From Chloroflexota bacterium (GTDB lineage Bacteria > Chloroflexota > Dormibacteria > Aeolococcales > Aeolococcaceae), in NCBI GenBank assembly GCA_005880985.1, contig VBIQ01000007.1, positions 186,001 to 250,000 of the forward strand: DNA of 64,000 nucleotides, written 5' to 3'. The notes under the pieces were generated by a model, which worked only from the letters and a program-made list of their open reading frames with translations, was not told the origin of the DNA and ran no database searches. Position 1 is the first letter of the stretch. Every line of letters begins with the position of its first letter. This document shows positions 45,860 to 55,528 of the stretch, piece by piece. Both the position numbers and the translations under genes were made by a program.

Positions 45860-47479
45860 ATGAGGCACGAGGAGCGGAGCACCGAGCTCGCCGAGCAAAC
45901 CGTGCGCAGCGCCTTCGCGGCACGCCCGGCACTGGCTCGCGCCGCCGGCGATCATGCCTATGACGGTGTCATCGGCGACATCGGCGCCGAGGTGGTGCAG
46001 CGCCGCATCGCCGAGCTCGATGCCCTCGCCGCCGAGATCGCAGCGGGCCAGCGCCCGACCGCGAGCCCAGCGGAGCGCGCCGATCTCAGCACCGCCGCTA
46101 TGGCCGTGGCGAGTGAGCGCTTCGGCCTGGTGGCGCTGCGCGACCCGCAACGCGACCCTCGCTGGTGTCTGGATGCCGGCGCCGACGTGTCGAGCTACGT
46201 GTCGCGCCGGTACGCACCCGTCACCGACCGGGCCGACCTACTGTGCCGGCACCTGGCTCAGCTCCCCGACTGGCTCGACACCGGGGCCGGACTGCTCGAC
46301 GAGGAGGTCGCTGCCGGTCCTCGGGAGATCGCGACCGACTCTGCCCGCGGCTACGCCGCCTTCTATCGCGAGAACGTCCGCCAGGAGTTGGGGCCGCTCG
46401 GCGACGGCCTGAGCGCACGCCTCGACCGGAACCTGGAGGCCGCCGCAGCCGCCTGCGAGCGCTACGCACAGCGGATCGAGTCGCTCGCCGCATGCGGGAA
46501 CAGCGCCCTCGGCGAGCACCGGCTGGTCGCGATGCTGGCTGCCCAGGAAGGCATCACCGAGACGGCGGCGTCGCTGCGGTCTCGCGCCGACGCGGAGCTG
46601 GCACGGCTCGAGGCGGCGATGCTCGAGGTCGCCGGCGCGCTGGCTCCCCGCGGCGACATGACGGCCGCGATCGCGGCCATGGAGAGCGACCATCCCGCCG
46701 CCGGCGGACTGCTGGCCGCCGCCGAGGAGACCCTCGACCGGCTGCGCCGTTTCTGGCTCGAGCGTGGTGTTGTCAGCTTTCCCGAGGAGGCGCAGTGCGC
46801 CGTCCGGCCGACGCCGGTGTACCGGCGCTGGTCGAGTGCCTCGTACGAGCCGCCCGGCCCGCTCGACTCTCGCGACCTCCCCCACTTCTACTTCGTCACC
46901 ACCGTGCAGCGCGACTGGACGCAGGAACAGGCGGAGGAGTGGCTCCGCCACCTCAACCATCCATCGCTCGAGAATGTTTCGGTGCACGAGGCCTTCCCCG
47001 GGCACTTCGTCCACGACCTGGCTGCCAACCGCCAGCCCTCGCTGGTGCGACGTGTCTTCTGGGGGATGGGCTTCGGTGAAGGCTGGGCCCACTACACCGA
47101 GCAGCTTGCGGTCGAGCAGGGGCTTGCCGAGGGCCGGCCCGCGCTGCACCTCGCCCAGCTCCAGGACGCGCTGGTGCGAGCCTGCCGCTTCCGGACCAGC
47201 CTCGGTCTGCACACCGAGGGATGGACCGTCGAGGAGGGCACCCGCCTGTTCATGAAATGGGCGCACCTGGGCCGGCTTCCCGCCGAGCGCGAGGCCTTGC
47301 GAGGCACCCACGACCCGATGTATCTGCTCTACACCTACGGCAGGCTCGAGATCCTGCATTGGCGCGAGCTGCTCTCGCAGCGGCCGGGCTTCGACCTGCG
47401 CGAGTTCCACGACGTCTGCCTGCGCACCGGCTTTCCACCGCTGTCGGTGGTGCGCGAACTGCTGCTCGAGGGCGGCTAG
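45860..47479 (+). CDS. DUF885-family metallopeptidase-like protein
   Basis: 539-residue protein of the DUF885 family. The VHEAFPGHF motif supplies HExxxxH-like metal ligands (His376, Glu377, His382) and EGWAHYTEQ follows some 30 residues later, as in the family, suggesting a zinc carboxypeptidase-like fold. The first third is helical and there is no signal peptide, so it is probably cytosolic. The substrate is unknown. Start ATG 45860 with a possible -10 box 11 bases upstream. Confidence 0.8.
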   Translation: MRHEERSTELAEQTVRSAFAARPALARAAGDHAYDGVIGDIGAEVVQRRIAELDALAAEIAAGQRPTASPAERADLSTAAMAVASERFGLVALRDPQRDPRWCLDAGADVSSYVSRRYAPVTDRADLLCRHLAQLPDWLDTGAGLLDEEVAAGPREIATDSARGYAAFYRENVRQELGPLGDGLSARLDRNLEAAAAACERYAQRIESLAACGNSALGEHRLVAMLAAQEGITETAASLRSRADAELARLEAAMLEVAGALAPRGDMTAAIAAMESDHPAAGGLLAAAEETLDRLRRFWLERGVVSFPEEAQCAVRPTPVYRRWSSASYEPPGPLDSRDLPHFYFVTTVQRDWTQEQAEEWLRHLNHPSLENVSVHEAFPGHFVHDLAANRQPSLVRRVFWGMGFGEGWAHYTEQLAVEQGLAEGRPALHLAQLQDALVRACRFRTSLGLHTEGWTVEEGTRLFMKWAHLGRLPAEREALRGTHDPMYLLYTYGRLEILHWRELLSQRPGFDLREFHDVCLRTGFPPLSVVRELLLEGG

Positions 47480-47480
47480 C

Positions 47481-49271
47481 TCAGCCGCGCCGCCGGCGGC
47501 GACCCAGGGCAGCGCCACACCAGCCGGCTGCCAGCACCGCCACCGCCCCGGACCCGGCGGTTGCGGAGGCGGCGGTGCTGGGCAGCGACACCGGCACCGT
47601 CGCCGCCGCACCACCGGTCGCGGCCATCACCCCGAGATGGACGTGGTAGTCGCCGCCCTCGGGATACACGTACGCCTCGCGGGCGCCGCCGCCCCGGTCG
47701 AAGACCTCCACCTCGGCACCCTCGGCCTTCATCTCTCCCACCGAGGGCGGAGGAATGACGAGCAGCGTCGCGTGGGCCTGGTCACCGGGCGCCACCCGTG
47801 CCGAGGTCGCCCGCAGGTCGAAGGCGCCGCTGTCGGGTTGATAGGCGAAGCCGGTCAGGTGGCCGGCGGTGAACAACGGGAACGCCCGTCCCGTGTACTT
47901 GATGCGGGTCGGGACCGGCGTGCCCGCGCCGAAGGGCGGTTGGTAGACACCCCACGCCTGCGCCGCGTTGACGTCGTTGGCGTTCTCCTTCCACAGCCAC
48001 AGCGTGCCGCCGACCTGGTGCTGGTCCTGCAGCTGGTAGTGGGCGCGCAGCACGGTGTCGTCCTGGCTCGGCGGGTTGCCGTACTCGCCGACCCACAGCG
48101 GCAGGCCGAGCGCCTGAGCATCGCCGACAGCACTTCGGTACCCGTTCTCGGGAGGGAAGAAGGTCGGGGTGTGGGCCGCCCCCGCCAGCTCGGCGTCGAT
48201 GGTGAACACCCCGGTGTAGATGTGGGGTGCGTAGACAACGTTGGGGTACGAGCTGTACACCGACCAGGGGGTGAACTCGGTGCGGGCGTCGGTGAGGTTG
48301 CGAGCCGCGTCCGGCTCGACGAAGAACAGCTGCCGGAACCGCGGGACCGCCGCGGTGACGGTGTTCACCACCTTGCCGTAGAAGGGGAACAGCTCGGCGG
48401 GATCCATCGCGGTGACCGGGAGATATCCCGGCGACGGCTCGTTGATGATCTCGTAGCCGGCTACCGCCGGCTCGTTGTGGAACCGCCGTGCCAGCGCGGT
48501 CACCGCGGAGGCGAAGTGCTCCTGCAGTCCGACACCGTCAGGCGCGGGAGCGTCACTCCACAGCCGCTGGAAGTCCTCCTGGACGGCGGCGTCGAACTCA
48601 CGCACCCCGAAGAGGGCGCAGGCCGGCAACGCGTGGGTGCTGGCCCACTGCGGGGCGCCGTCGAAGCCGCGGATCGACGACAGCGGCGGTGGACAGGAGG
48701 TACCGCCGCTGGTGAACACGTACTTGCTCCACGCGTCCTGGTGCATGTCGAGAATGCTGTAGATCCCCTGCTGCTTCAGCCAGCCGACCGCCTGGGCGAC
48801 GCGGTCGAGGTACCCGGCATCGATCGCTCCCGCCCGGGGCTCGAGCAGGCTCCAGGAGAGGTCGAGGCGGACCGCGCTGTAGCCGAGCGGACGCATCTGG
48901 GGCAGGTCGAGGCTGCAGAACACCACGCCTTCGACGCTGGGATCGTCGCGCGGGCAGGCCCCATTCGCGTACGCCGCAGGATCAACCGGGTAGGGGGTCC
49001 GCAGGTCGGTGCGGAAGTAATCGGTGAGGCCGTCGACGTTGACACCCTTGAGCAGGACCTCGCGGCCGCCCTCGTCGACGATCTGAGCGAGATGCGACGG
49101 GCCGCTCGCCGGTCCGGCGTGCAGGAAGGAGAGCAACCGGTCGGGCGCCGGTGGCGGCGCGGGGGCCGCACGCACGGCAGCGGTGAACGGCGCCGCCAGC
49201 AGCATCGCGGCCAGGGCGCCGACAACCGGTGTGGCCGCGAGATGGCGCGGCCTTCTCCCTTCCCTTCCCAC
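47481..49271 (-). CDS. Secreted GH5 glycosidase, endoglycoceramidase-like, with sortase-like tail
   Basis: 596-residue exported enzyme. The signal peptide has an Arg-rich start, a hydrophobic core LAATPVVGALAAMLLA and a cut near AVRA. The GH5 barrel carries VRLDLSWSLLEP, LDMHQDAWSK, the acid/base Glu278 in IINEPSPG and the nucleophile Glu396 in WVGEYGNPP. DMHQD and the early GVNVDGLTDYF resemble endoglycosylceramidases. The C-terminal beta domain ends with LPSTA (563-567), a hydrophobic run and RRRRR, a cell-wall sorting-like signal. GTG 49271 is 10 bases after the nuoN stop; the frame extends to ATG 49316, overlapping nuoN. Substrate not proven. Confidence 0.75.
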   Translation of the reverse strand: MGREGRRPRHLAATPVVGALAAMLLAAPFTAAVRAAPAPPPAPDRLLSFLHAGPASGPSHLAQIVDEGGREVLLKGVNVDGLTDYFRTDLRTPYPVDPAAYANGACPRDDPSVEGVVFCSLDLPQMRPLGYSAVRLDLSWSLLEPRAGAIDAGYLDRVAQAVGWLKQQGIYSILDMHQDAWSKYVFTSGGTSCPPPLSSIRGFDGAPQWASTHALPACALFGVREFDAAVQEDFQRLWSDAPAPDGVGLQEHFASAVTALARRFHNEPAVAGYEIINEPSPGYLPVTAMDPAELFPFYGKVVNTVTAAVPRFRQLFFVEPDAARNLTDARTEFTPWSVYSSYPNVVYAPHIYTGVFTIDAELAGAAHTPTFFPPENGYRSAVGDAQALGLPLWVGEYGNPPSQDDTVLRAHYQLQDQHQVGGTLWLWKENANDVNAAQAWGVYQPPFGAGTPVPTRIKYTGRAFPLFTAGHLTGFAYQPDSGAFDLRATSARVAPGDQAHATLLVIPPPSVGEMKAEGAEVEVFDRGGGAREAYVYPEGGDYHVHLGVMAATGGAAATVPVSLPSTAASATAGSGAVAVLAAGWCGAALGRRRRRG

Positions 49272-49281
49272 AGCGGCGATG

Positions 49282-50790
49282 CTACGCCAGCTGCTGCGGC
49301 ACCGGAAGCACGCCATGCTGGGCGGACACGGCGGCGGTGTAGATCAGGAACACCAGGATTCCCAGCACCAGCGTCCCGGCGGCGCTGGCTGCGAGCACTC
49401 CACCACCCGCCAGCGAGGTGCGCGCCCAGGGATACGTCTCCTCGCCCTCCTTCGGTCGCGTGTACATCAGCAGCCCCACCCGCAGGTAGTAGAAGATGCT
49501 GATCACACTGGTGCCGATGCCCCACAGCGCCAGGTAGACGGCGTGCGCGTGGATGGCAGCGCTGAACACCAGGAACTTGGCGAAGAATCCGGCGGTCGGG
49601 GGAAACCCGCCCAGGGAGAAGAGGAAGAAGGCCATCGCCGCCGCGGTGTAGGGCCGTCGGTAGGCGAGCCCGCGGATGCCGTCGTAGCTGTCGAGGTCCT
49701 CTCCCCGTCCGGCCAGCACCGTGATCACCGCGAAGGCGCCGAGGTTGGTGGCCGCGTAGGCGGCGAGGTAGTAGAGGCTGCCCACCGTGCCCAGCGGGTC
49801 GGGCGACACCGCCACGCCGATCAGGATGTACCCAGCCTGGGCGATTCCGGAGTACGCGAGCATCCGCTTGAGGCTGGTCTGGGTGAGCGCGGCGACATTG
49901 CCGACCACCATCGAGATGATGGCGACGAAGGCGACGATCCCCGTCCATTTGTCGGTGCTGTCGGCGAAGGTGTAGGTGAAGACCCGGATCAGGCTGGCGA
50001 ACGCCGCCACCTTGGTGGCCACGCTCATGAAGGTGGTGACCGAGGTGGGCGCTCCCTGGTAGACGTCCGGGGTCCACCAGTGGAAAGGTGCGGCGCTGAC
50101 CTTGAAGGCGAAGCCGACGAACAGCAGACCCACCCCGACCAGGAACAGCGGATCGGTGCCGCTGCTGCCGGCGAGCGACTGCTTGATCAGCGTCAGCTGG
50201 GTGTGACCGGTCGCGCCGTAGATGAGCGCCATCCCGTAGAGGAGGATTCCCGAGGCGAATCCACCGAGCAGCAGGTACTTCAGCGCCGCCTCCTGCGATC
50301 GCGTCTCCGTGTGGGCGAATCCGGAGAGGATGTAGAGCGAGATCGAGAGCAGCTCGATGCCGAGGAAGATCACGATCAGGCTGGCGGCTCCGGCGAGCAG
50401 CATCATGCCCACGGTGGCGGCAAGGATCAGGGCGTAGTACTCGCCGAAATGGAGGCCGCGCCGGTTCAGATAGTCGGGACTGATCGCCACCGTCAGCGCC
50501 GCGCTGGCGATGACGATGCCGTCGACGAAGCGGCCGAAGCGATCGTAGGCGAAGGATCCCGCGTAGATGGTGCGGGCGTGGTCGGCGTCGAACCAGCCCC
50601 ACACCACCGCGCCCATCGCCGCCGCCAGAGCCACCAGGCTGACCGCCGCCAGGAGGCTGCGCCGCGAGGGCGGGGTGACCAGGTCGAGCATCAGCAGGAT
50701 GACGAAGGCTCCCGAGAGGATCAACTCGGGGAGCAGCCCGATCAGGTCGCGCGTGGGCGGGAACTGCAGATTCTGGGTCGCGAGCAGCAT
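49282..50790 (-). CDS. nuoN: NADH-quinone oxidoreductase subunit N
   Basis: 502-residue antiporter-like proton-pumping subunit of complex I, about 14 hydrophobic segments. Typical sequences include GIELLSISLYILSGF with the key Glu, LLLGGFASGILLYGMALIYG, FKVSAAPFHWWTPDVYQGAPT with the pump Lys, and YSGIAQAGYILIG. Last gene of the nuo operon, 10 bases after nuoM. Confidence 0.94.
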   Translation of the reverse strand: MLLATQNLQFPPTRDLIGLLPELILSGAFVILLMLDLVTPPSRRSLLAAVSLVALAAAMGAVVWGWFDADHARTIYAGSFAYDRFGRFVDGIVIASAALTVAISPDYLNRRGLHFGEYYALILAATVGMMLLAGAASLIVIFLGIELLSISLYILSGFAHTETRSQEAALKYLLLGGFASGILLYGMALIYGATGHTQLTLIKQSLAGSSGTDPLFLVGVGLLFVGFAFKVSAAPFHWWTPDVYQGAPTSVTTFMSVATKVAAFASLIRVFTYTFADSTDKWTGIVAFVAIISMVVGNVAALTQTSLKRMLAYSGIAQAGYILIGVAVSPDPLGTVGSLYYLAAYAATNLGAFAVITVLAGRGEDLDSYDGIRGLAYRRPYTAAAMAFFLFSLGGFPPTAGFFAKFLVFSAAIHAHAVYLALWGIGTSVISIFYYLRVGLLMYTRPKEGEETYPWARTSLAGGGVLAASAAGTLVLGILVFLIYTAAVSAQHGVLPVPQQLA

Positions 50791-50800
50791 GTTCAGCCTG

Positions 50801-52411
50801 CTACGGCCCCGGCGCCGATGCGGTGGCCGGCGAGGCGCCCGGTTCCGACGTCGCGATGGTCGCGTACTGGTGCACGTTGCCCCGGGCGACGTCGCCGATC
50901 GGCCGCGGGAAGACGCCGATCAACACCATCAAGGCCACCAGCGGCGCCAGCGTCAACCCCTCCCCCACCCGCAGGTCGCCGATCCGTTCCAGCCGACCCT
51001 GGATGGGGTCGTGCATCAGTCCCTGGTGCAGCCGCAGCATGTACCAGCAGGCGAGCACCGTCCCCAGCCCGGCGAGCACGGTGAAGACGGGATTCGCCTG
51101 GAAGGCACCCACCAGGATGGTGAACTCGCCGACAAAGCTGTTCATCCCCGGCATCCCCAGTCCGGCCAAGGTGATCACCAGGAACAGCGCGTAGAGCCAG
51201 GGCATTCGCGCCTCCAGGCCGGAGAGCTCGTGGCGGTCGCGGGTGCCGGTGCGCTCCTCGATGTAGCCGACCACCAGGAAGAGAGCGACGATGATGATGC
51301 CGTGGTTGATCATCTGGATGATGGCGCCGTTGATGCCGTTCTCGTTGAGCGCGAAGATCCCCAACACGATGAAGCCGAGATGGCTGATGCTGGCGTAGGC
51401 GACGATCCGTTTGATGTCGGCCTGGCTGAGTGCCAGCAGGGCGCTGTAGACGATGCTGACCACCGCCAGGCTCATCAGAAGCCACTGGAAGTGATGCACC
51501 GGCCCGGGGAACAGGGTGAGCCCGTAGCGGATGAACCCGTAGGCGCCCAGCTTGCTCACGATGCCGGCGAAGAATGTCAGTACCTGGGGGGGGGCCGAGG
51601 TATAGGAGTCGGGCAGCCAGGTGTGGAACGGCACCAGCGGGACCTTGATGGCGAACGCCGCCGCGAAGGCGAGAAACGCCCACTGCGCCGGGGTCAGGGT
51701 GGCGAACCCGAGCACCGACACGCGGTCCTGGGCCGCCGAGACGGCAGGGCTGTTGATCAGCGTCTGCAGGTCGAAGCTCAGCGTCCCGCTCGGGTTGGCG
51801 GCCGAGGCGGTCGCCTGCTGCGCCTGGAAGGTGATGTAGATGATCGCCACCAGCATCAGCAGGCTGCCGGCGGCGGTGTAGATGATGAACTTGATGGTCG
51901 CCCGTCCCCGGTTGGCGTCGCCGTAACTGCCGAGGATGAAGTACAGAGGGACGAGCATCGCCTCCCAGAAGAGATAGAAGAGCAGCAGGTCGGCGCTGAG
52001 CAGCACCCCCGCGGTGGCCGCCTCGGTGAGCAGCAGCAGGGTGCAGTAGAACTTCGGACGCTCGGTGGCGCGGCGCGAGACGACGACCGCGCCGATCAGG
52101 AACACCGCGGCATCGAGGGCCAGCAGCCAGCCGGAGAGCCCGTCGAGGCCGAGGTGGTACGAGGCGCCGATCCCCGGGATCCAGCTGTGCCGCTCCTGGA
52201 ACTGCAGGGTGAGCCCGCGTCCGGGGGTCGAGCTCGCCGCGCTCTGATTGAAGGCGATCAGCAGCCCGGCGACGATGCCCGCCACCGCCAGGGTCCCGGC
52301 CACGGTGGTCGCCTTGATCGCCCCCGCGGCGGTGCGCGGCAGCAGCTGCAGCAGCAGTGCGGTCCCCAACGGGACCACCAGCACCAGCGTCAGCCAGGGA
52401 ATCGAGTGCAC
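50801..52411 (-). CDS. nuoM: NADH-quinone oxidoreductase subunit M
   Basis: 536-residue antiporter-like subunit. Family marks are FYLFWEAMLVPLYFILG (Glu of the pump), IYTAAGSLLMLVAIIY, FAIKVPLVPFHTWLPDSYTSAP (Lys) and AYASISHLGFIVLGIF. The tail is a short disordered stretch. It begins 13 bases after nuoL. Confidence 0.94.
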   Translation of the reverse strand: MHSIPWLTLVLVVPLGTALLLQLLPRTAAGAIKATTVAGTLAVAGIVAGLLIAFNQSAASSTPGRGLTLQFQERHSWIPGIGASYHLGLDGLSGWLLALDAAVFLIGAVVVSRRATERPKFYCTLLLLTEAATAGVLLSADLLLFYLFWEAMLVPLYFILGSYGDANRGRATIKFIIYTAAGSLLMLVAIIYITFQAQQATASAANPSGTLSFDLQTLINSPAVSAAQDRVSVLGFATLTPAQWAFLAFAAAFAIKVPLVPFHTWLPDSYTSAPPQVLTFFAGIVSKLGAYGFIRYGLTLFPGPVHHFQWLLMSLAVVSIVYSALLALSQADIKRIVAYASISHLGFIVLGIFALNENGINGAIIQMINHGIIIVALFLVVGYIEERTGTRDRHELSGLEARMPWLYALFLVITLAGLGMPGMNSFVGEFTILVGAFQANPVFTVLAGLGTVLACWYMLRLHQGLMHDPIQGRLERIGDLRVGEGLTLAPLVALMVLIGVFPRPIGDVARGNVHQYATIATSEPGASPATASAPGP

Positions 52412-52424
52412 CGCGGCGGCAACC

Positions 52425-54401
52425 TCAATGGGCGATGACGAACACGATCACCACCACTCCGACAGCGGTCGCCCCGATCATGTACGAGGCGTAGTCGCGG
52501 ATCAGTCCGCTCTGGTAGCTGCGGAAGTCGAGGGAGAGGCCGGCGAAGACGTCGGCGAGGCCGCGCACCCAGCCGTCCATGACCCCGGGTTCGACAACCC
52601 GCCGCATGGTCTGCGCCGCCGCCCGGGTGGGTCGCACCAGGACGGCGTCGTAGAGCTCGTCGAAGTAGAACTTGTGAAGCGAGAGCAGGGTCAGCGACCG
52701 CGGCACCCGCGACGCGACCGCCTGCGCGTCGGGCTGGTGCCACAGCCACAGGCGAAGCGCACCGCCCACACCGACCAGGCTGGCGGCGGTGCCGGCGATC
52801 AGGGCCAGCGCCGCCACCCCGGCCCCGGGTTCGCCGGCAGGGTGTCCGCCGGCGGCGAACACCGGATCGAGAAAGCCGCTGACGAGATGGGCTCCGCCGC
52901 CGAGGATCTGGATCGGCCATTGGATGATCAGCCCGGTCAGGGTGCTGAGACCCGCCAGCGCAAGCACCGGCCAGAGCATCACCGGCGGGGCCTCGTGAAC
53001 GGCGTAGCCGCGTGCCGTCTGCGGTTCCCCGCGGAAGACGATGGCCCACAGACGGAACGCATAGAGGCCGGTGAGCACGTTGACCCCGATGCCGACGAGG
53101 TAGAGCAGCGGCGACAGCGGTCCACTGACGGCGCCGAAGCCGAGCAGGTATTCCTTGCTGAACCACCCCGCGAAGATCGGGATGCCGGCGAGCGCGAACG
53201 AGCCCGCCAGGAAGGCGACCTCGGTCTGTCGCATCCGCGCCGACAGCCCGCCCATCAGCCGGATGTCCTGCTCGTCGGCCAGAGCGTGGATGACGTTGCC
53301 CGCGGCCATGAAGAGGAGCGCCTTGAAGAGCGCATGGGTGACGAAGTGGTACATCCCCGCGGTGTACGCGCCGATTCCCACCGCGAAGATCATCAGCCCG
53401 ATCTGCGACATCGTCGAGTAGGCGATCACCCGCTTGATGTCGACCTGGGAGAGGGCGATGACGCCGGCCATCACCGCCGTGCCGATGCCGACGCAGGCGA
53501 CCATCCCGGCCGCGACGGGAGCGAGGTCGTAGAGCACGTGGAAGCGGGCGATCAGATAGACCCCGGCGGTGACCATGGTGGCGGCATGGATCAGCGCCGA
53601 CACCGGGGTGGGGCCCTCCATGGCATCCGGCAGCCAGGTGTGCAGCGGGAACTGGGCCGATTTGGCGAAGGCGCCGATGGCGAGGAGGGCGCAGATCCCG
53701 GTGATCAATGGGCCGCCGTGCGAGAACGACGACGACGCGTTGGCGAAGATGGTCGGCAGGCTCAGCGTGAAGATGCGATGGCCGCCGGCATCGTGCAGGC
53801 TGGTGAAGAGCATGGCGGCGGCGATGATCATGGCGACGTCGCCGATCACCTGCGTGATGAAGGCCTTGCGCGCCGCCAGCACTGCGCTCGGCCGCTCGTA
53901 CCAGTAGCCGATCAGCAGGTAGCTGGAGAGGGCCACCAGCGCCCAGCCGATGATCAGGATCACCAGGTCCGCCGCCAGCACCAGCAGCAACATGCTGAAG
54001 ATGAACAGGTTCATGTAGCTGAAGAAGCGGGCGATGCCCGGGTCATGCTCCATGTAGCCGACGCTGTAGAGGTGGATCAGGAAGCCGACCCCGCAGATGA
54101 CCATGATCATCACCGTGCTGAGCGGGTCGAGGGTCAGATCGACGCCGACATGGAGGTTGCCGGCCCCGAGGAAGAGCCAGTTCCAGATCTCCACCGTGGT
54201 CGACTTGGAGTGCTCGGGAGCCCCGACCACCTGGGCGAGGACGATCAGCGCGACGAGGAATGACAGCCCCACCACCCCCGGCCCCACCCAGTTGACGAAG
54301 CGGCGGCCGTAGCGCGGGCCGAGCAGGGCGCAGAGCACACACCCCGCCAGGGGGAAGGCGAGGATGAGCGTGCCGAGGACACCCGCCAGGGTGCCGTTCA
54401 T
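52425..54401 (-). CDS. nuoL: NADH-quinone oxidoreductase subunit L
   Basis: 658-residue largest membrane subunit, with the lateral helix at its C terminus that lies along the membrane arm. Motifs are ILIIGWALVALSSYLLIGYW, GAFAKSAQFPLHTWLPDAMEGPTPVSALIHAATMV, AYSTMSQIGLMIFAVG and HALFKALLFMAAGNVIHA, all typical of NuoL. It follows nuoK after 13 bases. Confidence 0.95.
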   Translation of the reverse strand: MNGTLAGVLGTLILAFPLAGCVLCALLGPRYGRRFVNWVGPGVVGLSFLVALIVLAQVVGAPEHSKSTTVEIWNWLFLGAGNLHVGVDLTLDPLSTVMIMVICGVGFLIHLYSVGYMEHDPGIARFFSYMNLFIFSMLLLVLAADLVILIIGWALVALSSYLLIGYWYERPSAVLAARKAFITQVIGDVAMIIAAAMLFTSLHDAGGHRIFTLSLPTIFANASSSFSHGGPLITGICALLAIGAFAKSAQFPLHTWLPDAMEGPTPVSALIHAATMVTAGVYLIARFHVLYDLAPVAAGMVACVGIGTAVMAGVIALSQVDIKRVIAYSTMSQIGLMIFAVGIGAYTAGMYHFVTHALFKALLFMAAGNVIHALADEQDIRLMGGLSARMRQTEVAFLAGSFALAGIPIFAGWFSKEYLLGFGAVSGPLSPLLYLVGIGVNVLTGLYAFRLWAIVFRGEPQTARGYAVHEAPPVMLWPVLALAGLSTLTGLIIQWPIQILGGGAHLVSGFLDPVFAAGGHPAGEPGAGVAALALIAGTAASLVGVGGALRLWLWHQPDAQAVASRVPRSLTLLSLHKFYFDELYDAVLVRPTRAAAQTMRRVVEPGVMDGWVRGLADVFAGLSLDFRSYQSGLIRDYASYMIGATAVGVVVIVFVIAH

Positions 54402-54414
54402 CGGCTCGTTGGTC

Positions 54415-54726
54415 TCATTCGCTCATCTCGCTGAGCTCGTCGACGTCGAGATCGTGGCGGGCGCGGAACACCTGGGTGATCAGCGCCAGCCCGACCACCA
54501 CCTCGGCGGCCGCGACCACGATCACCATGAACGCGAAGATCTGGCCGTCCTGGCTGTTGAGAAAGCGGCCGAAGCTGATCAAGGCGAGGTTGACCGCGTT
54601 GAGCATCAGCTCGATGCACATGAAGACCACCAGCGGATTGCGGCGCACCAGCACTCCGGCGGCGCCGATGGTGAACATCGCGGCGCTGATGGCAAGCAGG
54701 ATGGGAAAGGCGTCGATGGTCAGCAT
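54415..54726 (-). CDS. nuoK: NADH-quinone oxidoreductase subunit K
   Basis: 103-residue, three-helix subunit. It has the conserved Glu in [16 protein letters not shown] and the second one in [12 protein letters not shown]. The ATG at 54726, one base after the nuoJ stop, gives the family length; the frame upstream to 54801 is the nuoJ tail read out of frame. Confidence 0.94.
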   Translation of the reverse strand: MLTIDAFPILLAISAAMFTIGAAGVLVRRNPLVVFMCIELMLNAVNLALISFGRFLNSQDGQIFAFMVIVVAAAEVVVGLALITQVFRARHDLDVDELSEMSE

Positions 54727-54727
54727 C

Positions 54728-55528
54728 TCAGGCGCTCTCCGGCTCGCCGGTGGCGGCGGGCGCTTTGGGGGAGGCCGCGACTCCGGGACCGAGCGACTCA
54801 CCGGCCGGCGCCGGCAGCGGCGGACGGCGGCTCGCCCGCGCCTGCTCCGCGCGCTCGCGTCCTGGGCTCCGCCGGGTCAGGTAGACGGCGCCGACGGCGG
54901 CCACCAGCAGCAGCAGCGAGGTGATCTCGAAGGGGAGCACAAAGGTGGTGAAGAGCTGGCCCCCGGTGACCTGCACGTTGCCCACCCGGTTGACGTCGTC
55001 GGGAAAGAACAGCACCCCGTTGAGACCAGCGGCGCTGTTGTTCGCCTGAGCGATCGGCACCGCGTTCTCGTTGCCGTGAAGCGGGAAGGGATTGCAGCTC
55101 GCCGGCTGTCCCGCCTGGATCAGCCGGTAGGCAGGCACGGCCTCCCGGATGGTGGCGCATGTGGCCGTCGGCAGTCCTTTCTTGTAGGTCGTGCCGTTGG
55201 TGGCGAGCACGAAGATCTGCACCGTCACGTAGACGATCGCCGCCCCACCGATCAGCGCCCGCCGGTCGCGCAGCGGGCTGTCCTCGCGGCCGGGACTCAG
55301 CAGGGCGATGATGAACACGAAGAGCACCATCACCGCCCCGGCGTAGACGATCACCTGCACCGCCGCGAGGAACTGGGCGTTCAGCAGCAGGAACAGCACC
55401 GCCAGGCTGACCATGTTGCCCACCAGCGAGAGGGCGCTGTAGATCGGCTGCGACGACATCACCACCCCGGCGGCGCTCACCACCGCCAGCGCCCCGGCGA
55501 TGTAGATGAGGATGTCGGCCTGGGTCAC
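54728..55528 (-). CDS. nuoJ: NADH-quinone oxidoreductase subunit J
   Basis: 266-residue subunit with five helices. The N-terminal part contains [32 protein letters not shown] and [17 protein letters not shown], typical NuoJ. A loop of about 50 residues precedes the last helix and the C-terminal 45 residues are disordered, both longer than in E. coli (184 residues). The GTG start overlaps the nuoI stop as GTGA. Confidence 0.92.
   Translation of the reverse strand: MTQADILIYIAGALAVVSAAGVVMSSQPIYSALSLVGNMVSLAVLFLLLNAQFLAAVQVIVYAGAVMVLFVFIIALLSPGREDSPLRDRRALIGGAAIVYVTVQIFVLATNGTTYKKGLPTATCATIREAVPAYRLIQAGQPASCNPFPLHGNENAVPIAQANNSAAGLNGVLFFPDDVNRVGNVQVTGGQLFTTFVLPFEITSLLLLVAAVGAVYLTRRSPGRERAEQARASRRPPLPAPAGESLGPGVAASPKAPAATGEPESA

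Noticed and set aside
47637-51084. Long plus-strand ORFs opposite GH5, nuoN and nuoM
   Set aside because: All are antisense to genes with catalytic and family motifs; the products are low-complexity.
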